A DNA stretch of 64,000 nt from Campylobacter concisus (GCA_002092835.1 LVWL01000018.1:62001-126000), one strand, 5' to 3'. Positions 38,989 to 48,298 are shown, numbered from the stretch's first letter. Notes: generated by a model not told the origin, from the sequence alone. Program-made: numbers and translations.

Positions 38989-40958
38989 ATAGCAATTTGA
39001 TCAAATGCCCTTTTTGTGCTGAAGAAATAGAAAAAGACTTGGAGTTTTGTCCTATCTGTGATACACAACTAAAAACGCAGTGCCCTTTTTGCAAAGAAGA
39101 AGTAAAGACAAATGCTACCAAGTGCAGATTTTGTGGTGAAAATTTGCATTTTATGCCAAAAACCAAAAAAGAGATCATTAAAGAGCAAGAAGAGAGTGAA
39201 AGAAAAAGGTTGCAAAAGCTAGAAGAAGAAGCAAGAGAGGAGCAACTAAAAAAAGAAAAAGAAGAAGAGGCAATTCGCTTGAGAGAGCAAAGACAGCGTG
39301 AATTAGAAGAAGCTAGACTTGCTAAGGAAGCCAAAAAAAGAGAAAATAGAGAGCAACTAAAAAAGCACATAAAAAAATATAAATTTATATATGCCATATC
39401 TATTTTTATACTTGCTATAGCGGTAGCCTCTGCATTTATATTCTTGGGGAATCCAAGCAGATATGAAATTTATAGTCTAGGAAATGAATGTGAAAATCAA
39501 AAAAGTGATAGCTGTATGAAATTGGCATACTTTTATCAAAAAGAGCATGACGCTGCAGCAGTCAAACTATATGCAGACAAAGCAATAAGTATTTTAAAAG
39601 AGAAGTGCGAATCTGATTCTAAAGCCTGCTATAAACTAGGTCTGCTTTATGAACATGGCGACTATCAAACCAGTAGTTTTACTTTAGAGAAGATAAAAAG
39701 CATAGATTATAAAGAGGCTTATGAATATTACAAAATATCTTGTAAATTAAATAATACACAAGCATGCGATAAGCAAAAAGTACTTGAAAACGATGCAAAA
39801 ATTGCTTGCGAGATAGGGATAAGCGACGGCTGCATAAAACTAGCTAAAAATTATGAACAAAAAAATGATCTAGAGCATGCAAATGAGATCTATACAAAGC
39901 TATGCAATAATAATAACGATGAAGCTTGTAAGGCTTTAGCCAACAATCTATTAAAGGGCAATCCCTCTGAAAAAAACATAAAAGTAGCTTATGAGCTATA
40001 TAAAAAGGTTGATGCGTCTAAAGCAAATACTGTTTTTAATGGTGAATATGGATGCGTTCTAAACAATAGTCTTGCTTGCTTTGAATTAGGATTAGAATAT
40101 TACAACAAGGGTGACTACAAAAAAGCAAATGAATATTATGAGATGGGATGTAAATTGGGAGATGGTGGATCTTGTGCAAATTTAGGCATTAATTATCTAA
40201 GAGGAAATGGAACCTTGGCAGATGCAAATAAAGCAAAAGATTTTTTCCAAAAAGCTTGTGATCTTAAAATTGGTATTGCTTGTCAAAACTTAGCTTTCAT
40301 GTATTGGTCTGAAAAAAAGATAGATAGTGCTGCTGTAAATTTTGAAAAAGCTTGTAATTTTGATATGGCCGAATCTTGCGGATATGCTAGCGAACTTTTT
40401 AAAGATGAAGCAAACTTTTTTAAAGATTTAAAAAAAGCTATCGAATTTGCCAAAAAAGGGTGCGATCTAAAAGATGGCAAGAGCTGCTTTAATCTTGGCG
40501 CTGGTTATGGGGAAGGCAATGGTATAAAAAAAGACTTTAAAGAGGCTAATAAATACTATCAAAAAGCTTGTGATCTAAATAATGATGCTGATGGATGTGC
40601 AAGTCTTGGATACAACTATAAATACGGCTATGGAATAACTAAAGATCTAACTTTGGCTAATAAATATAATAAAAAAGCTTGTGATGCAGGAAGTGGTAGA
40701 GGATGTAACTACCTTGGCGTAAACTATAGAGATGGTGTTGGCTTTGAAAAAAATATGCAAACCGCATACTCTTACTTCAAAAAATCTTGTTATGACTACA
40801 ATTATGCTAGGGGATGCACAAATTTAGGTGAAATATTATGCAAATATGGTAATTATACCAATGCAAAACAAGAGGCAAGAGACGCGCTAAATAAAGCATA
40901 CTATGAACTAGGTGACAAGAAAGCAATTGAGATACTTAATCAATATTTTAGCTACTAA
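38985..40958 (+). CDS. Zinc-ribbon, coiled-coil and Sel1-repeat membrane protein
   Basis: The 657-residue protein has in order: two zinc ribbons (C-P-F-C-A...C-P-I-C and C-P-F-C-K...C-R-F-C-G, residues 8-50), a strongly charged coiled coil (about 58-125), one membrane helix (about 133-155) and a cysteine-rich Sel1-like repeat domain to the end. Repeats such as K-A-C-D-L-N-N-D...G-C-A-S-L-G-Y-N-Y have the Cys pairs of Helicobacter Hcp proteins, which suits a periplasmic location. The zinc part would then be cytoplasmic, giving a transmembrane sensor-like layout. Function unknown. Confidence 0.75.
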   Translation: MNSNLIKCPFCAEEIEKDLEFCPICDTQLKTQCPFCKEEVKTNATKCRFCGENLHFMPKTKKEIIKEQEESERKRLQKLEEEAREEQLKKEKEEEAIRLREQRQRELEEARLAKEAKKRENREQLKKHIKKYKFIYAISIFILAIAVASAFIFLGNPSRYEIYSLGNECENQKSDSCMKLAYFYQKEHDAAAVKLYADKAISILKEKCESDSKACYKLGLLYEHGDYQTSSFTLEKIKSIDYKEAYEYYKISCKLNNTQACDKQKVLENDAKIACEIGISDGCIKLAKNYEQKNDLEHANEIYTKLCNNNNDEACKALANNLLKGNPSEKNIKVAYELYKKVDASKANTVFNGEYGCVLNNSLACFELGLEYYNKGDYKKANEYYEMGCKLGDGGSCANLGINYLRGNGTLADANKAKDFFQKACDLKIGIACQNLAFMYWSEKKIDSAAVNFEKACNFDMAESCGYASELFKDEANFFKDLKKAIEFAKKGCDLKDGKSCFNLGAGYGEGNGIKKDFKEANKYYQKACDLNNDADGCASLGYNYKYGYGITKDLTLANKYNKKACDAGSGRGCNYLGVNYRDGVGFEKNMQTAYSYFKKSCYDYNYARGCTNLGEILCKYGNYTNAKQEARDALNKAYYELGDKKAIEILNQYFSY

Positions 40959-40960
40959 AC

Positions 40961-40985
40961 ACTCATGGGAAAGTCTCCCATGAGT
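40961..40985. terminator. Bidirectional terminator between converging island genes
   Basis: ACTCATGGGA (40961-40970), loop AAGTC, TCCCATGAGT (40976-40985) form a perfect 10-bp stem between the Sel1-repeat gene and the coupling ATPase gene, which end towards each other. Confidence 0.75.
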
Positions 40986-40996
40986 AAATTTACATA

Positions 40997-42451
40997 TCAT
41001 AAAACCTGCCAGAGCTCTTCATCTTCGTCATTTGACTCGTTTGCTTCTTGAACCAAAACATTTAGTTTTTTAAGCAGTGCGTCAAGTTTTTTATTTAGCA
41101 CTGGCACTTCAGATTTCTTTTTTGTCACTATGTCTTGCTTTATGAGCAAAGAGCGCCTTTTAAATAGCTGCTCGTTATATATCAAAATTTCATTATCCCC
41201 AAGAGCTACATTGGTAAAACTACTACCGATGCCAAGCTCTTTTTGATAGCTTAGCTCAGCCTTTAAAAGGTCATTTTCATCTATAAATATAGGCGAAGCT
41301 TTATAAATTTTACCATCGTAGTAATACTCAAATTTTTTTAACTTGCTAAAGTCTTTATCCTCTCCGCTGGCGTATTGTCTGACCGAGTTTTTAAAGAAGT
41401 ATTGATTGGTTAAATTTCCAACTAGCTCTTTATATCTTGAGTCACTACCAAGGCTACTTTTTAGCACATCTTCATTTTGAAAGGCGAGTATGAGCTCGAC
41501 CCTAGCCTCTCTTAGCACGTCAGCATGGAGGTCAGTTGAGGGATTTAGTACACGCTGCGCCTCGTCTATAAAGATACTAACTGGCACCTTCTCTTCATTT
41601 GCTATGCGCTGCGCCATATTTGAAAGGGTGGAATTTAGCATAAGCTCAACCGCACTATCTTTTAGCCCTTGAGAATTTACAACGACTATCTTTCCTTCAT
41701 TTAGTAGCTTGCTTATGCTATTGCCATGATAGTTTAGCATCTCATCGTCGGCTATGCTTTGCAAGGCAAAAAGCATAAATGTGTAGTTTGAGAAAAGCCT
41801 TGCTTTTTGTGACTCTTCATCATTTCTTACACCCTCATACTCCTTAAAAGCTTGTATGAAATTTTCAGATTTTTCATTAAACTCGCCTAATGCCCAAATT
41901 TTCTCATTTAAAGAACCAGCCAAAGATATTTTTTTTATAACTTTTGCAAATACTGTATCACTTTTTACATGATCATCTACCAGCTTAACTAAGGCATAAA
42001 AGTTTTTAAAGTCACCTAGTTGCTGGGTTGATTTGCATAAATTTGCAAAGTTTGGCTTCATATCTTTTACCTTATTTTCTATATGTGTGGTGCAAAAACC
42101 TTGCTCCTTAAAGTCACATATCGCTTTCATCATTGAAAGAGACTTTGTAGCGATGTTTGCCGCTAAATTTCCCCAAAAAGGATCACGCTTTGTGCCAAAT
42201 GTCTTTTGAAAGAAATTCATCAATAAACTCTCACTAGCATCATCCATTATGTTTATTTTATCGCCCCATGGTACGTTTATCATTACAACATCTTTTAGCC
42301 TGCCATGCTTCTTGGCTAAAAATTTAACCTTTTTATGCTCAACTCCTTTGTAGTCAAAGATGAGCATCCCATGCCCTTCTTTTATGCGTTCATCCATCGC
42401 TGGCAAAATCGCCGAAGTAGTCTTACCACAACCTGTTTGACCTGTTATCAT
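40997..42451 (-). CDS. TraD/VirD4-like coupling ATPase, N-terminus frameshifted
   Basis: The 484-residue open frame starts M-I-T-G-Q-T-G-C-G-K-T-T (Walker A) and has Walker B-like I-F-I-D-E-A-Q-R-V-L-N and a TraD-type core, so it is a DNA-transfer coupling ATPase. The natural start looks to be ATG 42543, which has a good ribosome site (AAAGGAG) and lies one base after the clpP-like stop. From there the frame is lost at a T6 run (42531-42536): one more T would give M-S-V-F-F-T-T-Q-Q-Y-K-R-R-S and join it in frame. The 31-codon frame from 42543 as sequenced ends in a TGA overlapping ATG 42451, so coupled restart is possible. Confidence 0.8.
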   Translation of the reverse strand: MITGQTGCGKTTSAILPAMDERIKEGHGMLIFDYKGVEHKKVKFLAKKHGRLKDVVMINVPWGDKINIMDDASESLLMNFFQKTFGTKRDPFWGNLAANIATKSLSMMKAICDFKEQGFCTTHIENKVKDMKPNFANLCKSTQQLGDFKNFYALVKLVDDHVKSDTVFAKVIKKISLAGSLNEKIWALGEFNEKSENFIQAFKEYEGVRNDEESQKARLFSNYTFMLFALQSIADDEMLNYHGNSISKLLNEGKIVVVNSQGLKDSAVELMLNSTLSNMAQRIANEEKVPVSIFIDEAQRVLNPSTDLHADVLREARVELILAFQNEDVLKSSLGSDSRYKELVGNLTNQYFFKNSVRQYASGEDKDFSKLKKFEYYYDGKIYKASPIFIDENDLLKAELSYQKELGIGSSFTNVALGDNEILIYNEQLFKRRSLLIKQDIVTKKKSEVPVLNKKLDALLKKLNVLVQEANESNDEDEELWQVL

Positions 42452-42544
42452 TGCATGTGTAAAGCTAATAGGTATGCTAATAGCATTTGAGGCAGCACAG
42501 AGGCTGCGCCTTTTGTATTGTTGAGTAGTGAAAAAACTGACATG

Positions 42545-43102
42545 TTATTCTCCTTTTTTAGTTGATATTATTTCATTTGCTAGGCCATAAGTAATGGCTA
42601 ATGGTGCGTCTATATAGCAGTCTCTATCGGTGATCTGTTCTATCTTTGCTATCTTTAGGTTGCTATTAGCCTTTATCATCTCGTTGACTTTTGATTTGAT
42701 TTTTAAAATTTGATTTGCGATCAGCTCTATGTCGCTTGCTTGACCTGATGCGCCACCAAGAGGCTGATGAAGCATGAGGCTTGAGTTTGGCAGCATATAG
42801 CGTTTATCTCCGTTTAAAAATATGAGCGCAGACATAGAGGCAGCTAGACCGACGCAAAAAGTGTTGATTGGTGATTTTATGGTCTTCATAAAGTCGATTA
42901 GTCCAAAGCCATCATATATTGAGCCACCAGGACCACTTATATATATGTTTATGTCGCTTTGATTTACACTGTCAAGATACAAAAGTATCTTTTGTGTAGC
43001 TAGGCAAATTTCTTGATCTATCTGCCCATATAAAAAGATATTTCTATCAGCAAGTAAGCTCATTTGAATGTCAGCTAAATTTAGCTTGTCAAACTCTGCC
43101 AT
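42545..43102 (-). CDS. ClpP-like serine protease encoded by the island
   Basis: The 185-residue protein is close to ClpP over its whole length: S-G-P-G-G-S-I at 56-62, nucleophile Ser89 in G-L-A-A-S-M-S, catalytic His112 in M-L-H-Q-P-L-G-G, and the T-D-R-D context of the acidic residue near 160. It has no signal peptide, so it is cytoplasmic. It is unlikely to be the housekeeping ClpP because it lies inside the island, one base ahead of the coupling ATPase start, and so may be part of transfer or excision control. It could be a peptidase that works with host Clp ATPases. Confidence 0.88.
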   Translation of the reverse strand: MAEFDKLNLADIQMSLLADRNIFLYGQIDQEICLATQKILLYLDSVNQSDINIYISGPGGSIYDGFGLIDFMKTIKSPINTFCVGLAASMSALIFLNGDKRYMLPNSSLMLHQPLGGASGQASDIELIANQILKIKSKVNEMIKANSNLKIAKIEQITDRDCYIDAPLAITYGLANEIISTKKGE

Positions 43103-43267
43103 CTTCTCTCCTTATTTTTGGTTTTTGTGAGAGAAGTTTAAGATAGTAGATGAGTCTTTAAATTCCACCTATTGCTTCTAGAGCTGGTGGCTTGGTAGTT
43201 TATAAAAGCTCTATATCGTCTATGCGGTATCCTAAAGCAGGAGATCTTTTTTCATCAATGAATAAAT

Positions 43268-44488
43268 TTAAGCTCTTACCAAGATATCCTCGAAGTAAAT
43301 TTTAGCTAGCTCTTTAGAGTTTTTGTATTTAAAAAGAGTATGTGTGGCAAGATATAGTCCGTAGATATCATCAATAAGCCACTGTCTTGCGTATCTATCT
43401 TTGTTTATTTCAAATTTTTTATAAGAAAGATCATTTTTTAGATCATTTAGCTCTTTTTTGAATTTATTTAATGCAAAAATGTTTTCATCTTTAAGGGATT
43501 TATATATAAGCTCAGGATCTAAAAGCGAGCTATCATCTAAAGATCTTAAGCACTTTTTGACAAGGGTAGCTTTTATTTTTAGCACCTTTTGCCCTATCTT
43601 CCAAATTTCATCATAAATTTGATCAAAATTACCAAAGAATGCAGGCGAGAATATAACCAAAGAGTCATCTTCTCTAAAACTTATATATCTATCTTTAAAA
43701 ATTTTAAGCTCAAAAATTTCTGATCTCATATTGCTAAAAACTAACGCTTGGTTGTCTCTATCTAGCCCCATTATAAAGCCTTTTTTTATTATCAGCACAT
43801 TCATATGTTCTAAAAATCTCTGAGCTTTTACCTTGTTGTAATCATATCCTGAAAGATAAAATGTCATACCATCTAGCTGGCTATTTGAAAAGTCTGTGTA
43901 TCTACACTTCCAAAAGTAGTCTCCTGGGCTTAAACACATCATTATAAAAGCAGTATCTTGCATATATGTAAATTTTTCATCATAACTTATTAATCTACTT
44001 TTTAGAGATTTTACATGATTTTCTAGGTAATCATTTGGAGCTAGGATGTAACTATTTTTATCATTTATGTGCTGTTTTTGGCTCAATAATAAATTTTGAT
44101 CTAGCTTTATAAGTGCAAAAAACTCTTCATATATTTTCTTTAGTATCGCATTTATATGCTTTCTCTTATTTCTATCTTTTTCATCAAAATTTTTAATGTA
44201 GCCACGAAGTCTTGGCACATTTACTATTAGATCCTCATCTTTACCGCAAACCTTGCTAACTTCATCCATAAATTTTTTAGTCTGTCTATCTCTTTTTTTA
44301 TCAACCATCTTTTTAAGTATAGATAGATCATTTTCTTTACTAAAATCATAAAATTTACTAACAAAAAGAGAGAGTGCGTATGTGTTTACGAGAGAGTTTA
44401 AAATAGGCGTTTGATTGATTTTGGTATTTTCTTTTAGCTCTTTTTTCTTTCTATCATTAAAAATTTTATATTCAAGTAAAAATTGCAT
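43268..44488 (-). CDS. Hypothetical 406-residue island protein
   Basis: A large lysine-rich soluble protein with no signal peptide, no membrane helices and no motif I recognise. The N-terminal 130 residues are helical and charged; the middle (about 170-300) mixes beta-like segments and aromatic residues; the C-terminal part is helical again. It precedes the clpP-like gene on the same strand with a 165-base gap, so it could be in the same transcription unit. Replication or mobilization roles are conceivable but not shown. Confidence 0.6.
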   Translation of the reverse strand: MQFLLEYKIFNDRKKKELKENTKINQTPILNSLVNTYALSLFVSKFYDFSKENDLSILKKMVDKKRDRQTKKFMDEVSKVCGKDEDLIVNVPRLRGYIKNFDEKDRNKRKHINAILKKIYEEFFALIKLDQNLLLSQKQHINDKNSYILAPNDYLENHVKSLKSRLISYDEKFTYMQDTAFIMMCLSPGDYFWKCRYTDFSNSQLDGMTFYLSGYDYNKVKAQRFLEHMNVLIIKKGFIMGLDRDNQALVFSNMRSEIFELKIFKDRYISFREDDSLVIFSPAFFGNFDQIYDEIWKIGQKVLKIKATLVKKCLRSLDDSSLLDPELIYKSLKDENIFALNKFKKELNDLKNDLSYKKFEINKDRYARQWLIDDIYGLYLATHTLFKYKNSKELAKIYFEDILVRA

Positions 44489-44658
44489 ATTTTTTTCCTT
44501 ATAGTTTTAAGATCGCTTGTAGTATTTTGATTGACTACATCTACCAAGATTCTACCTATATTTTTATTAGTTTTCCAAAAAAACAAAGCAACAATATTTA
44601 AGTCATAAATATATATTTAATAAATAATCAAAATTATTCAAATAAATATAAAATATGA

Positions 44659-44677
44659 TATAATTATTCGTATAGAA
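44659..44677 (+). promoter_or_regulatory. Promoter and putative island operator before cargo genes
   Basis: TATAAT (44659-44664) is followed two bases later by TTCGTATAGAA (44667-44677), which would cover the transcription start. The same 11-base pattern TTC(G/T)TAT(A/T)GAA recurs, inverted, at 47712-47722 and 48299-48309 before other cargo genes. Likely bound by the island regulator encoded at 47797-48228. Confidence 0.45.
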
Positions 44678-44692
44678 AATATAGGAGGAATT

Positions 44693-45229
44693 ATGGTAAA
44701 AAAAATAGCATTTACCTTATTTTTGTTTTTTGTAGGTACAAATGCCAATGCCTCTTTTTTAGAGGCTTTAGCTAAAGGGATAGCACAAGATATGAAAGAA
44801 TTTATGACTCCCCCTAAAAAACCTGTATGTGACCCTACTTTTGCAAACTCAAGATCCATATATGTAAGAGATAGTAATGGCATTGGCTTTGACTATGAAT
44901 ATACATATAAGAGTCTTAGCATAGATTCAAATTTATATGTAGAAGACCCAACTAAAACAGAATATCCAAATATACAAAGAATAGCATCCATTAATTGTAG
45001 TAACAATATGATGTCAACTTATTTGACTCTATGGTATATTGATAAAACAACAGGTAGAATTATTGAAGAATTCGTTCCAATAGAAAGCTACGAAAAGGAG
45101 CTAAAAAAACTTCCCCTGCTTGATATAAATGAAGCACAAGAAAGGGGCTGGATATCTGCAGACTTTCGTAGAAACTATTATGAACGGAATTACTCGGTAA
45201 TATATCTTAAAGACAAAAAAGGAAAATAA
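44693..45229 (+). CDS. Secreted cargo protein, unknown function
   Basis: The 178-residue protein has a signal peptide (M-V-K-K-I, hydrophobic stretch, cleavage near N-A-N-A-S). The mature part has two cysteines (P-V-C-D and I-N-C-S), suiting one disulfide, and many Tyr and Asp residues. AGGAGGAATT precedes the ATG. It is the first of three plus-strand cargo genes that sit close together (2 and 25 bases apart). Not recognised. Confidence 0.7.
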   Translation: MVKKIAFTLFLFFVGTNANASFLEALAKGIAQDMKEFMTPPKKPVCDPTFANSRSIYVRDSNGIGFDYEYTYKSLSIDSNLYVEDPTKTEYPNIQRIASINCSNNMMSTYLTLWYIDKTTGRIIEEFVPIESYEKELKKLPLLDINEAQERGWISADFRRNYYERNYSVIYLKDKKGK

Positions 45230-45230
45230 G

Positions 45231-45728
45231 ATGATTAGAAATTTAGCGCTTGTTCTTTTGGCAATGTTTTTATTAAGTGGTTGTGCAACAACAGCACTAA
45301 ATAAAAGTAAGAAAATACAAAGAACAGATAAAGTCATTAAATCACAGAAAGACTCTAATAGTGGAATATACTACCATATATCTTATGGTCCTGAGTTTGA
45401 TTTTGCAGGAAACGGAAGAAATAAGACCTTTTATTATTATTTAGAAATTTTCCCAGTTAAGACTGATTTTATAAATCCTTACATTAAAAGAAACGATGAA
45501 TATGTAGCACTAACAGAATGTTATAGTAAATTACTCAACGTATCTTCTAAGACTGGGGTTATTCATGTAAGCACTAAAGAATATATTTTGCCAAGCAACC
45601 CAAACAGTATAATGCTTTATAGAACTTTAGAATCTAAAAAAAGAATAGAGCTTAGTGACTTCTCTGTATGTGATTCTTCTGTTAAATGGAAGAGATTGCA
45701 AGAGGCTCCTAAAGAGTCGAACAAGTAG
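45231..45728 (+). CDS. Lipoprotein cargo, unknown function
   Basis: The 165-residue protein has a lipoprotein signal ending F-L-L-S-G-C (cysteine 18). The mature part is basic, with Y-Y-H-I-S-Y-G-P and F-Y-Y-Y-L-E-I-F segments, probably beta-rich. It begins two bases after the preceding gene and probably acts in the periplasm together with its neighbours. Not recognised. Confidence 0.72.
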   Translation: MIRNLALVLLAMFLLSGCATTALNKSKKIQRTDKVIKSQKDSNSGIYYHISYGPEFDFAGNGRNKTFYYYLEIFPVKTDFINPYIKRNDEYVALTECYSKLLNVSSKTGVIHVSTKEYILPSNPNSIMLYRTLESKKRIELSDFSVCDSSVKWKRLQEAPKESNK

Positions 45729-45753
45729 GTAAACAAAATTTAAGGATTAAAAA

Positions 45754-46104
45754 ATGAAAAGGATATCGTTGTTTTTGGTAGTAATTGCGTTAAATGCTTC
45801 TGCAGTTACAAGTAAAGAGGTTGAAAAAAGTTGGGACAATATGGTCAGTGCAATGGCTGAAATGAGACCAGTATATACGATGAAATATGCAAATGAGTTA
45901 AGAAGTCAGTGTCTAAATGGTGAAAATTGTTTAGCTTGTGAAAAATTTATAAAAATACCAATATTCGCTTCTAGTTTAGCAAACTTTGCTGATAGCAAAC
46001 TAGGAACTAAGCTTCTTGGTATGGTTGAAAGTTATGCAAATAAAATTTACGATCATGGTTGCCACAAGATAGGTTGCAAAGCCATATGTGATCTTGCAAA
46101 ATAA
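45754..46104 (+). CDS. Small secreted cysteine-rich protein
   Basis: The 116-residue protein has a signal peptide (M-K-R-I-S-L-F-L-V-V) and six cysteines in two groups, C-x5-C-x2-C near residues 50-60 and C-x4-C-x3-C near the C-terminus, suggesting three disulfides. It is the last gene of the plus-strand cargo group and is followed by a strong hairpin. Not recognised. Confidence 0.7.
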   Translation: MKRISLFLVVIALNASAVTSKEVEKSWDNMVSAMAEMRPVYTMKYANELRSQCLNGENCLACEKFIKIPIFASSLANFADSKLGTKLLGMVESYANKIYDHGCHKIGCKAICDLAK

Positions 46105-46117
46105 AATGGCCATACCA

Positions 46118-46148
46118 CTAAATACCGGTTCTGAAAACTGGTATTTAG
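46118..46148. terminator. Bidirectional terminator between cargo groups
   Basis: CTAAATACC (46118-46126) and GGTATTTAG (46140-46148) form the outer stem and GTT/AAC an inner extension, between converging genes at 46104 and 46162. Confidence 0.65.
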
Positions 46149-46161
46149 CCTCTATATAAAT

Positions 46162-46716
46162 TTAATTTGGATTGTTTTGATCTCTTAAGTATTCTATTGT
46201 TAATTCACTTTTAATCTGCAATATCTCTAGTCTAATCATTTCAGCATTTTGGATAAAATCCAATTTCTCATTACGACCATTTACATCTGTTATTTCTATT
46301 CCATTGTCTCTAACTTCAATATTTGAAATTTCAAATATATTAAAGCTGGTTGGCTTAAAAAGTTTAACCATTATAGCTCTTCGTTGTGTTATAAATATTC
46401 CATATACAAAATTCTTTCTTATTGTTAATATAATAGCTATAATAAATATAATTACAAGAACAAAAATAGTAAAAGCAAAACTGCTAGTAAGATCATATTC
46501 AAAATAGCCTATCGTAGCAGAAATAACAAACACCAAAAACAATGTTTCAAAGCAAAAGACTTGACTCCAATCCATCTTAAGCACAACTTCTTTTTTTATA
46601 GTCTCGTCATTCCGTAAGTCAATACATTCATAAAAATATGATTCATATTTATAAATTAAAAAACTAATTGTACCTAATACTAAAATCCATAAGAGAATCG
46701 AACCAAAAGTAGACAT
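46162..46716 (-). CDS. Membrane protein with C-terminal PH-like region
   Basis: The 184-residue protein has three hydrophobic segments (about 5-22, 55-72, 78-100), then a basic junction and a beta-rich C-terminal region (about 105-165) with F-N-I-F-E-I-S-N-I and I-E-I-T-D-V-N-G, resembling bacterial PH domains. It starts 10 bases after the stop of the secreted gene upstream, so they form one unit. Function unknown. Confidence 0.6.
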   Translation of the reverse strand: MSTFGSILLWILVLGTISFLIYKYESYFYECIDLRNDETIKKEVVLKMDWSQVFCFETLFLVFVISATIGYFEYDLTSSFAFTIFVLVIIFIIAIILTIRKNFVYGIFITQRRAIMVKLFKPTSFNIFEISNIEVRDNGIEITDVNGRNEKLDFIQNAEMIRLEILQIKSELTIEYLRDQNNPN

Positions 46717-46726
46717 TTTTAATCCT

Positions 46727-47668
46727 TTAGTAATATCTTTTGATGTATTTTCTGCCTTCTTCTGACAGTATGTCTTCTATGAATCTATATGGCACCATTT
46801 TGAGATCATCGCAACGTTGATGTACATACATCTTTCCATCAAATATATACATATTCCAACTAAGACAAATTGATCCGGCGCCAAGATATATAATGCCTTT
46901 TTCGTCTAATAGTCTCTCTAGGCTTTCCTTGTCAACCGTAAAAAAGTCTTGGATATCCTTTTCTTTACCATCTTTTATCATCCTTACTTCTCTATAATCT
47001 CCTTCTGCATTACCAGTAGTATTCATATATCTTAAAGAGTCTTCGATCGCTATGTCTGGTGAAGAGAAGTAAATATTTGTGTGACCTATCATATGCTCAC
47101 TGGAATTTAAACTACTTTTTCTATAGCTATCTAAACTACCATACGGCCCTGTATAGCACACATCCTTATTTCTAATGAGCTCTTCTTCATCCTGAGTAAG
47201 CTTAATATTATAGTTTTTTACAAAGATAGACTTCAGCTCCAAAACCTTTGTGAGTGCTATACACTCATTTTGCGCTTTTAGACAATAGCTTGAATCTTGT
47301 GGTTTATCCTTATTGTATTGTGTTGATATTATTTCAAAAACTTTTACATTGTTTCCGAATTTATCTTTTTTAAAGCATCCAATATCTTTACCTGTTTTAG
47401 TGCATTCTGTCTTTTGTCCATCTACTATTATTTCTCCCATATTGCGGTAGTCATAGCATTCCCCAAAGTCATCCTTCTCATTTCTTTGCGAATCAAAAAA
47501 GTTAAAAACAAGCTGAAGTGATAAGTCATAGCCACCTGTTCTATTTTGAAGCACATAGATTGATTGAACACCTGTGTCTATAATGTATTTGAAATTGCTA
47601 GTAGCACCTCTTTCTAATCCATATACTATACTAGCCAAAAAGCATACAATAAATAATGCCTTTTTCAT
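46727..47668 (-). CDS. Large secreted cargo protein, unknown function
   Basis: The 313-residue protein has a signal peptide (M-K-K-A-L-F-I-V, cleavage near V-Y-G) and about ten cysteines spaced through the mature part (for instance G-E-C-Y-D, T-E-C-T-K, G-C-F-K), so it is probably disulfide-bonded in the periplasm or outside. AAAAAGGAG precedes the start. Its promoter region carries the inverted 11-base island motif. Not recognised. Confidence 0.68.
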   Translation of the reverse strand: MKKALFIVCFLASIVYGLERGATSNFKYIIDTGVQSIYVLQNRTGGYDLSLQLVFNFFDSQRNEKDDFGECYDYRNMGEIIVDGQKTECTKTGKDIGCFKKDKFGNNVKVFEIISTQYNKDKPQDSSYCLKAQNECIALTKVLELKSIFVKNYNIKLTQDEEELIRNKDVCYTGPYGSLDSYRKSSLNSSEHMIGHTNIYFSSPDIAIEDSLRYMNTTGNAEGDYREVRMIKDGKEKDIQDFFTVDKESLERLLDEKGIIYLGAGSICLSWNMYIFDGKMYVHQRCDDLKMVPYRFIEDILSEEGRKYIKRYY

Positions 47669-47711
47669 CGAGAACTCCTTTTTCTATAAGTAAAAATTTG
47701 CAAGTATATTA

Positions 47712-47722
47712 TTCAATACGAA
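47712..47722 (-). promoter_or_regulatory. Putative island operator before the secreted cargo gene
   Basis: TTCAATACGAA, read on the minus strand as TTCGTATTGAA, differs at one position from the element at 44667-44677. It lies 44 bases upstream of the start at 47668. Confidence 0.4.
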
Positions 47723-47796
47723 CTTTATTTGATATAAATTTTATTTTAACTATATAGTTTCTAGGTAGGGTTGTCTTTATGGCGAGTAGAAAGTGG

Positions 47797-48228
47797 TTAT
47801 AAAAGAGAAATATCTCTCATATGTCTTAGCGTTTGCTCTTTATTTTTCTCTAGAATTTCTATTAGCCTTGTTAAGAGTGGTTCTGAAGCGTATTGACAAA
47901 GATCTATGATACGACTTATGTTTTGCAAATTTGCATATTCTTTATCGTTATAGTTACACTTACTAGCTATATCTTTTAAAAAGCTTGAGATATTAAGGTC
48001 GTCTATAAAAAGTTCTTGTTCGCTTACATCAAGAGCTTTTGCTATATAAGGTATAAGCTCGGCTTTGATCTCTCTATTTCCATTGAGATAGTTGTATATA
48101 GATGACAAAGATGGCACTTCGCCTGTGCTTTTTAGCCTAGGTTCAAGATCTATAAATTTTTGGACAAAGTCCTTTTTCTTTAACTTTTTACTTCTTAGGA
48201 TCGCATTTATTCTTTCATAAATTTGCAT
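47797..48228 (-). CDS. XRE-type helix-turn-helix regulator of the island
   Basis: The 143-residue protein has an N-terminal HTH_XRE-like fold (about 5-75; S-L-S-S-I-Y-N-Y-L-N-G-N-R-E is the recognition-helix region, followed by I-A-K-A-L-D-V-S-E-Q-E-L-F) and a C-terminal helical region with Cys and Lys that may dimerise. It is the only regulator seen in the island and is divergent from the cargo genes at 48364, with a palindrome between them, so it probably controls those genes and itself. Confidence 0.82.
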   Translation of the reverse strand: MQIYERINAILRSKKLKKKDFVQKFIDLEPRLKSTGEVPSLSSIYNYLNGNREIKAELIPYIAKALDVSEQELFIDDLNISSFLKDIASKCNYNDKEYANLQNISRIIDLCQYASEPLLTRLIEILEKNKEQTLRHMRDISLL

Positions 48229-48298
48229 TTTACACTCTTTGAAATTGCTCTAAATTTAAGAAGTATAGTTGATAAAAAAATACTATATGAATTAAGTA

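Noticed and set aside
38963-39397. Minus-strand ORF of 144 codons over the zinc-ribbon/coiled-coil gene
   Set aside because: Ser/Leu-rich antisense shadow of the Lys/Glu coiled coil, with no ribosome site.
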